From the NCBI RefSeq assembly GCF_050038885.1, contig NZ_CP143624.1, positions 3,038,001 to 3,102,000 on the forward strand: a DNA stretch of 64,000 nucleotides, given 5' to 3'. Below, in pieces: positions 1-7,523 of this stretch. The notes beneath the pieces are model-generated. The model was not told the origin of the DNA, did no database searches, and was given only the letters and a program-made list of their open reading frames with translations. A program made the translations under genes and the position numbers. Positions within the stretch are counted from its first letter, which is position 1, and every line of letters starts with the position of its first letter. The stretch is from Myxococcus flavus. Lineage in GTDB: Bacteria; Myxococcota; Myxococcia; Myxococcales; Myxococcaceae.

Positions 1-593
1 GCGGGACGATGACGTCCTGGCAGGGCGTGCACCATGCCATCGAGGCGTGCAGGCTGCTGCGGCGGGACATGCCCACGGTGCTGACGCTGGTGGGGCCACT
101 GCGCAGGCACGCGAAGCGGGCGCTGATGGACCGGTGCGGCGACCTGCTGCTGGAGGGCGCGGTGGAGCTGCTGGAGCCCCTGCCCCAGGCGGAGCTGGCG
201 GCGCTGCACCATGCCTGCGACGTGGTGCTGGTCCCCCTGCCCGTGAACGACCGCAACTGCGTGCAGGGCTGCTGCCCGCTGAAGCTGCTGGAGGCGATGG
301 CCACCGGCACACCCGTGGTGGCGAGCAACCTCCCCGTGGTGCGCCATCTGGCCGAGCCGGACGAGGTGATGTTGATTCGGCCAGGCTCGGCGAAGGCGAT
401 TGTGGAAGCGGTGAAGGCACTGCGAGCGGACCCGTCCCTGGGCCCCGCGCTCAGCACCCGGGCCCGCGCACGGGTGGAGCGCGACTTCCCGTGGAGCCGC
501 GCGGGAGAGGCGCTGGTGAACGCCTACGAGACGCGACTCGGGATGGCGCGGGTCAGCACGCGCCGGAGCACCTCCGCCTCGGCGTTGGCCTGA
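1..593 (+). CDS. Glycosyltransferase family 4, C-terminal part (5' truncated by window)
   Basis: The frame is open from the window edge, so the true start lies upstream. What remains is the C-terminal, nucleotide-sugar-binding half of a GT-B glycosyltransferase: a TMTSWQGVHHAIEA stretch (the usual start of the second Rossmann domain), then LKLLEAMATGTPVVASN, the E-x7-E-like region that contacts the donor sugar, and a C-terminal helix with RDFPWSRAGEAL. It probably acts in the cytoplasm on a polysaccharide or glycolipid; donor and acceptor cannot be told. It converges on another family-4 glycosyltransferase and their coding ends overlap by 70 bp, suggesting a glycan cluster extending to the left. 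The family is clear; the specificity is unknown. Confidence 0.85.
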   Translation, partial: GTMTSWQGVHHAIEACRLLRRDMPTVLTLVGPLRRHAKRALMDRCGDLLLEGAVELLEPLPQAELAALHHACDVVLVPLPVNDRNCVQGCCPLKLLEAMATGTPVVASNLPVVRHLAEPDEVMLIRPGSAKAIVEAVKALRADPSLGPALSTRARARVERDFPWSRAGEALVNAYETRLGMARVSTRRSTSASALA

Positions 594-1717
594 AAGCGCG
601 CTTCGATGCACTGACGGGCGGCGGCGCCGAGCGCTTCGCGTTTCTCGGGAGGCAGGGAGAGCACGTCGAGGCAGGCCTGTCCCAGGTGATTGAGCAAAGC
701 CTTGGGGACGATGAAGCCATTGCGTCCGTGCTCCACGGCCTCGGGGATGCCACCCGCGTCACTGGCGATGACGGGCCGGGCGCAAGCCATGGCCTCCAGC
801 AAGGCATTGGGCATGCCTTCCCAAAGCGAGGGCTGGAGGTAGACGTCACACAGGCGCAGGTGCGCGGCGATGGCCTCGGGCGTGTCCAGCGCCCCGGAGA
901 TGACGACGCGCGCCGCGTCCTCCGGGTGCTCGGCGCGGAAGGCGACGAGGTGCTCGGCGTCGCGGGACCGCACCTCGCCGATGACGAGCAGGCACGCGGG
1001 CCGCGAGCGGCGCACCTCGGTGAGGGCGGAGAGCAGAAAGGGCAGGCCCTTCTTGTGGCGAAGCTCGCCCGAGAAGCCGAGCACGGCCTCATCGACAGCA
1101 ATGCCCAGCCGCTCCCGGAGCGCCGGGTCCGCGGGGCCGGGCGAGAAGAGGGCGGTGTCGACGGCGTTGGGGATGACCTCGACAGTCTCCTCCCGGCCCA
1201 GGAGCATGCACATCTTCCGGCCGAGGTCCGCGGAGGCCGCGGTGAGGACGCGGGCGCGCTGCAGCGTCCACACCAGGCGCGCGAAGTCGCCCGGCGGGAA
1301 CATGAGCTGGTCCACGTCATTGCCCCGGGCGCTGACGACGGAGGCAATGCCCACCAGCTCCGCGAAGGCGACGGCGAGAAAGCCGGGCGGGAACAGGTAG
1401 TGCCCCCACACCAGGTCATAGCGCTGCTTCGCGTGCAGGTACGCGAGCACGTCGAGCGTGTGCTGCATCGACAGGTCCGTGCTGCCGAACAGGCCCAGCC
1501 GGTGGAGCGTCACGCCGCGAGCGAAGGGAGAGACGTCACCTGCGTCCGCCACGGTCTGCAGCGCCCCCGGCGCCGCCGTGCGCGTCCAGGCCAGTACGTC
1601 CACCCGGGCGCCCAGCTTCACCAGCGAGCCCGCGGTGCGCGCCCCGCTCCGGGCCAGTCCTCCGATGTCGGGAGGAAAGCGTTCAGCGAGGAGGAGGACG
1701 CGGGGGCTGTCTGGCAT
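524..1717 (-). CDS. Glycosyltransferase family 4
   Basis: A 397-residue protein, the usual length for a GT-B retaining glycosyltransferase. Residues 1-190 form the acceptor domain, beginning VLLLAERFPPDIGGLARSG with the glycine-rich loop typical of GT4. A linker with VEIPNAVDT leads to the donor domain, which starts GFSGELRHKKG and carries the E-x7-E region SLWEGMPNALLEAMA at about residue 300-315, followed by RPVIASDAGGIPEAVE. No signal peptide or membrane segment is seen, so it is cytoplasmic and probably builds a surface glycan. The start follows a short gap from the VWA gene 3' end. Its 3' end overlaps the convergent glycosyltransferase by 70 bp. Substrates cannot be inferred. Confidence 0.9.
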   Translation of the reverse strand: MPDSPRVLLLAERFPPDIGGLARSGARTAGSLVKLGARVDVLAWTRTAAPGALQTVADAGDVSPFARGVTLHRLGLFGSTDLSMQHTLDVLAYLHAKQRYDLVWGHYLFPPGFLAVAFAELVGIASVVSARGNDVDQLMFPPGDFARLVWTLQRARVLTAASADLGRKMCMLLGREETVEVIPNAVDTALFSPGPADPALRERLGIAVDEAVLGFSGELRHKKGLPFLLSALTEVRRSRPACLLVIGEVRSRDAEHLVAFRAEHPEDAARVVISGALDTPEAIAAHLRLCDVYLQPSLWEGMPNALLEAMACARPVIASDAGGIPEAVEHGRNGFIVPKALLNHLGQACLDVLSLPPEKREALGAAARQCIEARFQANAEAEVLRRVLTRAIPSRVS

Positions 1718-1770
1718 GGCCGGCGAACGCTATCACCCTCTCCCGCCAGCCCGTGGCCGCGCCTGTCCTC

Positions 1771-2568
1771 TCACCGGCCGAAGCCCCCTAGCGCCGTGCG
1801 GCTGAAGCTCGCCGCCCCCTGACTCACTCGCACGGCGGACTGGCTGAACACCTGGAACGCCGCGCGTATCTCCTGTGCGCTCTGGCCCGGCGTGAGGATC
1901 CACTTGTCGTCGATGCCCATGTCCCGGAACACGCGCCGGAAGTCTGTGCTCCCGTCACTGATGCCCATCGCCGCGACGATGTGATTCTCCGCCCGCTTCA
2001 AGTCCTTCACCAGCGCCGCCACGTCCCGCGCCTTCGCCTTCGTCGAGTGCTGGTCCGAGCCATCCGTAATCAACAGCGTCACCGTCCTTACCGGCACGCC
2101 ATTGGCGCTGAACTCCTGCGCCTTCGCCAGCACGGTCCCCAGCAACACCACCGCCTGGTCATACAGCGGCGTGCCCTGGTCCGCCCGGTAGTTGCCGGCG
2201 TGCATGCGCACCACGTCCTCCAGCGGCCGGAACGGGTTCAACACGTGCCCGTTGAGGTAGCGCGTGTGGAACAGCACGCCGTCCTTCTGGTTGCTCGACA
2301 GCAGCGCGTCGAGCACCAGGTTGTGCCCCTCGCACACTGTCTTCGCATGCCCGGCGTAGTCGATGCTGCCCGAGTCATCCGGCATCACCGTCACCAGCAC
2401 CACCTCGCTGGACTGCACGTCCTCCACGTTGACGCCCAAGCCCGCCTGAATCTGCGCGCCCAGGTCCACCACCGTCAGCGCCTGCAAGCCCGCGGGGCTC
2501 AGCACGCCTTCCGCGTGCGCGTCGTCGAAGAGCTTCTGGATGCCACTGCCGTTCGCCTTGCTCGCCAT
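1771..2568 (-). CDS. VWA-domain protein, TerY-like
   Basis: A 265-residue cytoplasmic von Willebrand factor A protein. The metal-ion-dependent adhesion site is complete: DDSGS at about residue 60 (DxSxS), QGTPLYDQ supplying the threonine, and ITDGSDQHS supplying the aspartate, so Mg2+-dependent ligand binding is expected. It is the last gene of a minus-strand set with a PP2C phosphatase, a Ser/Thr kinase with a zinc ribbon and an isochorismatase-like hydrolase. VWA + PP2C + kinase is the TerY-P triad described for tellurite-resistance-related stress systems, here without TerZ/TerD neighbours. The gap to the upstream hydrolase gene is about 195 bp and contains a decayed duplication, so it may have its own promoter. 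Its specific partner is unknown. Confidence 0.85.
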   Translation of the reverse strand: MASKANGSGIQKLFDDAHAEGVLSPAGLQALTVVDLGAQIQAGLGVNVEDVQSSEVVLVTVMPDDSGSIDYAGHAKTVCEGHNLVLDALLSSNQKDGVLFHTRYLNGHVLNPFRPLEDVVRMHAGNYRADQGTPLYDQAVVLLGTVLAKAQEFSANGVPVRTVTLLITDGSDQHSTKAKARDVAALVKDLKRAENHIVAAMGISDGSTDFRRVFRDMGIDDKWILTPGQSAQEIRAAFQVFSQSAVRVSQGAASFSRTALGGFGR

Positions 2569-2630
2569 GTTCCACGCTCCTTCGCCCTCTCCCGAGGGCA
2601 GGGCTCCGCCCGTCCCGCGCTGGCGAGCGC

Positions 2631-2795
2631 GGGCGGAGCAATTCGGGTTGTGTGTTTCGCGTGCGCCGCGCCGTGCAGGCGACGCACAGGTCCGGCCAGC
2701 TCGCCCTGACGGGCGCAGGCGGAGCGCTTCTCGTTGTGTGCGTCGTCGCGTGCGCCGCGCCGCTCAGGCGATGCGCAGGTCCGGCCAGCTCGCCA
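2631..2795. repeat. Imperfect tandem duplication of the hydrolase gene 3' end (offset 86-89 bp)
   Basis: The stretch around 2635-2703 resembles 2721-2792, with blocks such as GTGCGCCGCGCCG, CAGGTCCGGCCAGCTCGCC and GGCGGAGC repeated at an offset of 86-89 bp. The right-hand copy holds the last codons and stop of the isochorismatase-like gene. In the left-hand copy the stop is lost and the reading is altered, so it looks like a decayed duplicate of the gene end lying in the spacer. Confidence 0.75.
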
Positions 2796-3828
2796 GCGGG
2801 TCCGTGGACTTCACCAGGTGCATGCCCGCGTCCGCGAAGCGCCGCAGCGCCGCCTCCGCTTGCGGCGTGAAGTCCGCCGCGAAGCCGCCCTTCCCGTCCG
2901 GCACCGTCACCGCCGACATGCAGTCCGTGAGCAGATACACCTTGCGCGCCAGCGCCGCGTCCTGCGCGACAATCTCCCCGAGCAGGTCGTCGATGGAGCT
3001 CTTCACGCAGTGGCTCGCGGCCTGCCCTGCAATCACCACCGCGTCCGCGGTGAGCAGCGTCTTGAGGAACTGGGTGTTGCGCTGCGCCAGCGGCTGTCCG
3101 TCATGCCGGCCCAGCACCTCCGGACGCAGCACCGAGTAGTTCTCCGTCAGAGGGTTGCCGCCCTTCACCTCCGCCCACGACTGCACGCCGCGCGCGAATG
3201 CGTGGAACAACCGCGCCTCCTGCACCACCCCCGCCAGCGCGTGCCCGTCACTGCCGAGCAGGCAGTGCGGAGGCCACAGGTACAACGTGTACTTCCCCGC
3301 CCACTCCAGCTCCTCGCAGTAGTACTTCACCTGCTTGAGCAGCCAGGGGTAGTTGCCGCCGCACAGCCACTTCGCCATGGCGGGGTTGGGCCGTGCCTGT
3401 CCGCGCTCAATCTGCTCGCGCGTCACCTCGCGGTAGGGCGTCAGCGGCTGGTCGTCCTGGTCCACCCAGAAGGACGGGAAGAAAATCTGGTACGCGAAGT
3501 GGGTGTCCAGCGTCGCCGTCACGTTCGTCAGCGCGCCGAGGTTCCGGTAGATGAACTCCGCGATGCGGCGGCTGTCGTCCACGGCGCCGCGCCCGCTGCG
3601 CCCCGCCACGTACAGCGAGCCCTCCGGGAAGCAGAAGTCCTTCTGCACATCGATGAGCAGCAGGTGCAGGTTGAAGCCATCCGTGGCGGACACGGCGAGG
3701 TCATTCGCCGCCCGCCAACGCTGCGCCTCCACCTGGAGCTTCCCGGCGTCGGGACCGTAGCCGTACTGCCCTGCGTGGGCCGCGTCGTAGAACCCCGGGA
3801 GCGGAAGCTCCTTCCCTTGCGTCCTCAT
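2764..3828 (-). CDS. Isochorismatase-like cysteine hydrolase (nicotinamidase-type)
   Basis: About 354 residues, considerably longer than the roughly 200 of a simple nicotinamidase. The isochorismatase fold is recognisable: LLLIDVQKDFCFPEG supplies the catalytic aspartate and TATLDTHFAYQIF resembles the metal-binding His region. AGQAASHCVKSSIDDLL carries the nucleophilic cysteine, and VYLLTDCMSAV follows it. The ATG at 3828 is preferred because GGAGGTAGGACG sits directly before it; a frame extension upstream lacks such a site. It lies between a kinase and a VWA gene in a minus-strand set that starts with PP2C and appears to be under NrtR-type operators, which would fit a nicotinamide or related NAD-salvage substrate. 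The substrate is inference; the hydrolase family is not in doubt. Confidence 0.85.
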   Translation of the reverse strand: MRTQGKELPLPGFYDAAHAGQYGYGPDAGKLQVEAQRWRAANDLAVSATDGFNLHLLLIDVQKDFCFPEGSLYVAGRSGRGAVDDSRRIAEFIYRNLGALTNVTATLDTHFAYQIFFPSFWVDQDDQPLTPYREVTREQIERGQARPNPAMAKWLCGGNYPWLLKQVKYYCEELEWAGKYTLYLWPPHCLLGSDGHALAGVVQEARLFHAFARGVQSWAEVKGGNPLTENYSVLRPEVLGRHDGQPLAQRNTQFLKTLLTADAVVIAGQAASHCVKSSIDDLLGEIVAQDAALARKVYLLTDCMSAVTVPDGKGGFAADFTPQAEAALRRFADAGMHLVKSTDPLASWPDLRIA

Positions 3829-3886
3829 CGTCCTACCTCCTGTCTGGCGTGGAGCCATCCACTCCACGCGGTGGAACCCCATCCGT

Positions 3887-5764
3887 TCACGTCATCCGCA
3901 GCGCGGTGATGTCCTGTCGTCCCACCACCGCCAAACCCTGCCGCACGAGGAAGAGCAGGCCCCCGGCGTCCATGAAGGGCTCGGCATCGGGGAACTCGCG
4001 CACCGCTTCCAGCCGGCCCTGCCGCAGCTCCACCCGCGTGAGCCCGGCGTCCGTGGCGCAGAACAGCGCGTCCCCCGCCGCGCACCGTCCCCGCGGCGCG
4101 AGCCCCAGCCACGAGCCGTCTCCCGCTTCCGCCACGGCGCTCGCTCGCACGCCACCGTCGGCGCCCACCACCACGCAGTGATGCAGCGTGCGCCCACCGG
4201 ACTCCTCCACCAGGAACAGCCAGGCCTGTGGCCCGTCGAAGACACATTCCGCGTCCACGAGCTTTCCCGTCGGCCAGGGCAGCGCGAGCCCGTCCTTCAA
4301 CCCCACGCGCTCCGCGTCGAAGACGAAGGCACCGCGCAGCCCGCCCGCCCGGTGGAAGCCCAGCCCGAAGCGCGGGCCGACGAAGAGCCGCGTCTGTCCT
4401 TCGAGCACGTCTCCGATGCGCTCCGGACCATGGAGCCCATCCCGCCACAGCCCGCCCCCCACGGCCCAGTAGCGATGCCGGGCGTTGGTGGCGAAAGCGG
4501 GCCTGCCCTCCGGCGCGTCCACCCCGACACGCTCCGGCGTCCGCCCTGGCGCCAGCACCGCCACCTCACGCTCCCTGCCCACCAACGTCACCTCACCTTG
4601 CAGGGCCCAGCGCAGCGACGGGTCCAGCGGACCGCGCAGGACGACACGGCCGTCCTCGCGCCGGTACGCGCCCTCCGCGTGGTAGAGCCAGCGGAGCGTT
4701 CCCTCTTCGTTGCTCGCATGCACCAGCACGCCGCGCGTGGAGAACAGGCGCGTTGCCGTCACCTGCCCTCGCGCGGACACCACCGGCGTCGCGGCGGCCG
4801 TGGCGTGGGGACGGCACGTCGGGCAGGCCGCGCGTGCGTGTTCCACACCGCACGAGGCACACGGAACGAAGCGCAGCCCCTCCAGCAACGGACGTGGGAA
4901 GACGCCACGCTGGTCCTCCACGAAGACACCGTGCAGGACATGCAGCATGTCGTCCGGCAGCGTCGCCAGGGGCAGCGCGGGCTTCGGGTACTGCACCTCG
5001 GGATGGAAGACGGTGATGCGCTGGAGCACCCGGCCCGCGGGCGTCGCCCGGGCCGAGGGGCTCTTCGGCCTGTGGACGCCGCCATGCGGCCCCACGCACA
5101 GCAGCGACTGCATCAGCGCGACGGCATAGGCATACCAATCACTCTCACGAGTCGCAGGCCGCGAGGGAATCAGGCCTTGTGCGTTGCCGCCCCCCAGCCG
5201 CCGCGGGTCGAGGAACCGCTCCGTGAACACCGGGCAAAGGAACGCGCCGAACTGGAAGCTGTCCGCGTCAATGAGATGCGCGTCCGCGTCGCCCACCACC
5301 AGCACGTTGAGGTCATTGAAGTCCCCGACCACCACGCCCGCGTCATGCACCGCGCCGAGCGCCCGGTGCAGTCCACCCAGCACCTCCACCACCCGCGCGG
5401 CCGTGGCGCCGGCCCTGCGGAACGAAGGCTCGCCGAAGCGCCGCAGGGGCTCCACGCCCTCCAGCTTGCGCATGGCGTAGCCCAGCACCGTGCGCCCTCG
5501 CTTGTCCGTCGCCAGGGCCTGGGGCACCACCACCCGACCGGGCAGGCCCGCTGGGAAGGCCGGCAGCTTGTGCTGATGCTCCGCCAGCCGAGCCCGCGCG
5601 GCGGCCTGCGCATCGGGCAGTCCCGCATAGTCGGGATGCTCGGGTGGCTTGAACACCTTGAGGGCACGGCCGTCGCCCAGGTCGAACACGTCGGCCTCGC
5701 CGCCCTTGCCCAGCGCTCGCGCCGGGTTCAGGCGCACTCGCTTTCCGTCGAGCCAGACGTCCAT
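3887..5764 (-). CDS. Ser/Thr protein kinase with zinc ribbon, TerY-P triad type
   Basis: A 625-residue protein. Residues 1-270 are a kinase domain of the divergent type found beside PP2C and TerY-like VWA genes: glycine loop LGKGGEADVF, lysine in ALKVFKPPE, catalytic loop VVGDFNDLNVLVV instead of HRDxKxxN, and metal site HLIDADSFQ instead of DFG. Near residue 300 a zinc ribbon is visible (PCASCGVEHARAACPTC, two C-x2-C pairs). The remaining 300 or so residues are beta-rich without a named family. There is no membrane segment. The start codon lies 4 bp after the PP2C stop, so the two are surely co-transcribed and form an antagonistic kinase/phosphatase pair. Target proteins are unknown; the VWA protein is a candidate. 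Confidence 0.85.
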   Translation of the reverse strand: MDVWLDGKRVRLNPARALGKGGEADVFDLGDGRALKVFKPPEHPDYAGLPDAQAAARARLAEHQHKLPAFPAGLPGRVVVPQALATDKRGRTVLGYAMRKLEGVEPLRRFGEPSFRRAGATAARVVEVLGGLHRALGAVHDAGVVVGDFNDLNVLVVGDADAHLIDADSFQFGAFLCPVFTERFLDPRRLGGGNAQGLIPSRPATRESDWYAYAVALMQSLLCVGPHGGVHRPKSPSARATPAGRVLQRITVFHPEVQYPKPALPLATLPDDMLHVLHGVFVEDQRGVFPRPLLEGLRFVPCASCGVEHARAACPTCRPHATAAATPVVSARGQVTATRLFSTRGVLVHASNEEGTLRWLYHAEGAYRREDGRVVLRGPLDPSLRWALQGEVTLVGREREVAVLAPGRTPERVGVDAPEGRPAFATNARHRYWAVGGGLWRDGLHGPERIGDVLEGQTRLFVGPRFGLGFHRAGGLRGAFVFDAERVGLKDGLALPWPTGKLVDAECVFDGPQAWLFLVEESGGRTLHHCVVVGADGGVRASAVAEAGDGSWLGLAPRGRCAAGDALFCATDAGLTRVELRQGRLEAVREFPDAEPFMDAGGLLFLVRQGLAVVGRQDITALRMT

Positions 5765-5768
5765 GGCC

Positions 5769-6572
5769 TCATGCCCTCCCCATGCGGCGGCGCAACACCA
5801 CCAGCGTGGTGTCGTCCGGCAGCAGGCCCGGCGTGCGCACCACCTGCTGCGCGGCGAAGTCGGCGCGCACCGACTCGCGGTTGAGCAGGGCCAGCCGACG
5901 CCTCAGCGCATCGGGATTGGCGAAGTAACGGTCCTCCGTCCAGAGCCGCGACAACGGTCCGACGAGCTCTTCCCGCTCCGGCATTCTGGTGGAGGCCAGC
6001 CGCTCCAGGTCCGCCACGCCATCGGTGCCCACCAGCAGCGCGTGGACCTCCTCGGTGGGCACCAGCGCCTGAGTCGCCAGTGGCACGTCATGCCCGTGCG
6101 CCAGCGCGTAGGCGAGGTACGGCGGCGCATTCCCGGAGAAGGGCCCGAGCGGATGCACCTCCCCATTGAGCGCCCACACCCCGTCGCCCGCGGAGAAGAC
6201 GAGCGTCAGCGCGGGTGTCACCACCGCGCCCACCAAGGTGAAGAGGAAGTCCCCGATGACGTCCCGGCCCAGGTCCGCGCGGAGCGCCGTCAGCAACCGC
6301 AGCACGTCCTCACGGAGCCCTGGGAGAAAGGTGGGCGCGTCCACCCGCTCCCCCTCCGCGAGCCGTGCCAGCACGGCCTGCGCCACCCGGCGGACACCGA
6401 GCTGCGCCCCGAGCTCACTGCACGGCTGACTGCCACACCCGTCCGCCACCACCGCCACCAACCCGTGCGCACTGGCGCGGATGCACAGCGCGTCCTGATT
6501 GTTGCGTCCCGCGCGGGCGTGCTCCCGGCCTGGCACCGAGGCAGCGGCGATGTCGAAGGGCAGCGCGGACAT
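5769..6572 (-). CDS. PP2C-family protein phosphatase
   Basis: About 267 residues with the PP2C metal-binding signature spread as expected: GRNNQDALCI and VVADGCGSQPCSE near the N-terminus, FSAGDGVWAL in the middle, LLVGTDGVADL late, and LPDDTTLVVLRR at the end. These aspartates bind the two Mn2+/Mg2+ ions that hydrolyse phospho-Ser/Thr. The start at 6572 is chosen because a GGGAGAG site precedes it; an in-frame start at 6599 lacks one. It is soluble and is the first gene of the kinase-hydrolase-VWA set, 4 bp before the kinase. Two tandem palindromes (6691-6732) lie about 120-160 bp upstream, matching one over the nrtR start, so NrtR control is likely. Confidence 0.88.
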   Translation of the reverse strand: MSALPFDIAAASVPGREHARAGRNNQDALCIRASAHGLVAVVADGCGSQPCSELGAQLGVRRVAQAVLARLAEGERVDAPTFLPGLREDVLRLLTALRADLGRDVIGDFLFTLVGAVVTPALTLVFSAGDGVWALNGEVHPLGPFSGNAPPYLAYALAHGHDVPLATQALVPTEEVHALLVGTDGVADLERLASTRMPEREELVGPLSRLWTEDRYFANPDALRRRLALLNRESVRADFAAQQVVRTPGLLPDDTTLVVLRRRMGRA

Positions 6573-6690
6573 GGCTCTCCCGTGGCCCTGGCAGGGCACG
6601 TGCGGCGGGACTGACAGTCACTCGGCGGCACACATGGCCCAGGGGCTCCCCACGGGCCGTGGCGCCTCACGCCCGGGCCACGCCCGGTTC

Positions 6691-6705
6691 GTGTCTCAAT
6701 GACAC
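6691..6705. promoter_or_regulatory. Operator-like palindrome 1 (GTGTC-N5-GACAC)
   Basis: A perfect inverted repeat, GTGTC-TCAAT-GACAC, lies in the spacer in front of the PP2C gene. Its half-sites and 5-nt spacing equal those of the second palindrome, and the two start exactly 22 bp apart, about two helical turns. This is the arrangement expected for cooperative binding of a dimeric regulator. NrtR, encoded just upstream, is the obvious candidate, but binding is inferred. Confidence 0.6.
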
Positions 6706-6707
6706 CA

Positions 6708-6732
6708 ACATAGTGTCCTGCAGACACTATGT
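6708..6732. promoter_or_regulatory. Operator-like palindrome 2, probable NrtR site
   Basis: A 25-bp perfect inverted repeat around a 5-nt centre: ACATAGTGTC-CTGCA-GACACTATGT. The core GTGTC-N5-GACAC recurs at 6691-6705, and with one mismatch at 7478-7492 over the start of nrtR, where the extended half-site CATAGTGTC is also conserved. It is the longest palindrome I found in this area and lies between the nrtR stop and the PP2C start, fitting a repressor site for the phosphatase-kinase-hydrolase-VWA genes. Confidence 0.7.
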
Positions 6733-6774
6733 CAACGCAATGGGGCGCCGTGGCCCTTCGGGGCGAGACTGGAG

Positions 6775-7476
6775 TCAGAGCTCGAAGTTGAAGCCTGCCT
6801 TCTCCAGCTGCTTGTACTTCTTGTGGTCGAACCGGTAGAGGCGTGCGGCGCGGTGGGAGACGTCCTGCTCCACCTCGTCCAGCTCCTCGAGCAGGTCCAT
6901 GGCGAGGATCTTCTTCCGGAAGTTCCGCTTGTCGAGCTCCCGCTCCAGGATGACCTCGTACAGCCGCTGGAGCTGCGTCAGCGTGAACTTGGGCGGCAGC
7001 AGCTCGAAGCCGATGGGCTGATAGCGGACCTTGCCCTTGAGCCGCTGCAGCGCCGTGCCGAGCACGTCCGCATGGTCGAACGCCAGCTTCGGCGTGTCCC
7101 AGACGGAGAACCACGCGGCCTCCCGCGCGTCCGTCGCCGCGTGGGGCACGTGGTCGGTGAGCTTCACCAGCGCGAAGTACGCCACCGTGACGACGCGTCC
7201 GCGCGGGTCTCTCCCTGGCGCGCCGAAGGTGTAGAGCTGCTCCAGGTGCCCGGGGCGGATGCCCGCCTCTTCCTCCAGCTCGCGGAGGGCCGCGTCGTCG
7301 AGCGACTCGTCCATCCGCACGAAGCCGCCCGGCAGTGCCCACCGGCCGGCGAAGGGCTCCACGCCGCGGCGGATGAGCAGCACCTTCAGGTCCTCGTCAT
7401 CCAGCCCGAAGACGACGCAATCCACCGTCAGCGCCGGCCTCGGGTACTCATAGGTGTAGCTCACGGCCTCCGGCAT
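6775..7476 (-). CDS. nrtR: NrtR-family Nudix-domain transcriptional regulator
   Basis: A 233-residue protein with the two-domain plan of NrtR. Residues 1-145 are a Nudix domain; the Nudix box runs from GGFVRMDESLDD to RELEEEAGI and matches G-x5-E-x7-REUxEExGU completely, although many regulators of this family have a decayed box. Residues 155-233 form the winged helix, with the family-typical FTLTQLQRLYEVIL and LDKRNFRKKIL. NrtR proteins bind ADP-ribose or related NAD metabolites and release DNA, controlling NAD synthesis and salvage genes. Here the gene lies directly upstream of, and on the same strand as, the PP2C-kinase-hydrolase-VWA set. An operator-like palindrome overlaps its own start, suggesting autoregulation. 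Residual ADP-ribose hydrolase activity is possible. Confidence 0.88.
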   Translation of the reverse strand: MPEAVSYTYEYPRPALTVDCVVFGLDDEDLKVLLIRRGVEPFAGRWALPGGFVRMDESLDDAALRELEEEAGIRPGHLEQLYTFGAPGRDPRGRVVTVAYFALVKLTDHVPHAATDAREAAWFSVWDTPKLAFDHADVLGTALQRLKGKVRYQPIGFELLPPKFTLTQLQRLYEVILERELDKRNFRKKILAMDLLEELDEVEQDVSHRAARLYRFDHKKYKQLEKAGFNFEL

Positions 7477-7477
7477 A

Positions 7478-7492
7478 GTGTCCGGAACACAC
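7478..7492. promoter_or_regulatory. Operator-like site at the nrtR start
   Basis: GTGTC-CGGAA-CACAC differs by one base from the GTGTC-N5-GACAC palindromes upstream of the PP2C gene, and shares with the second of them the longer half-site CATAGTGTC, which here includes the complement of the nrtR ATG. A regulator bound here would block the translation-start region, so it is a plausible autoregulatory site. Confidence 0.55.
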
Positions 7493-7523
7493 CCGGGTCA
7501 AGCCGCGGCCGGGGCGGCGCGCG

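Noticed and set aside
47..1822. 591-codon open frame on the plus strand
   Set aside because: It lies antisense to the second glycosyltransferase and has Ala/Arg/Gly-rich translation without domains; it is a shadow of high GC.
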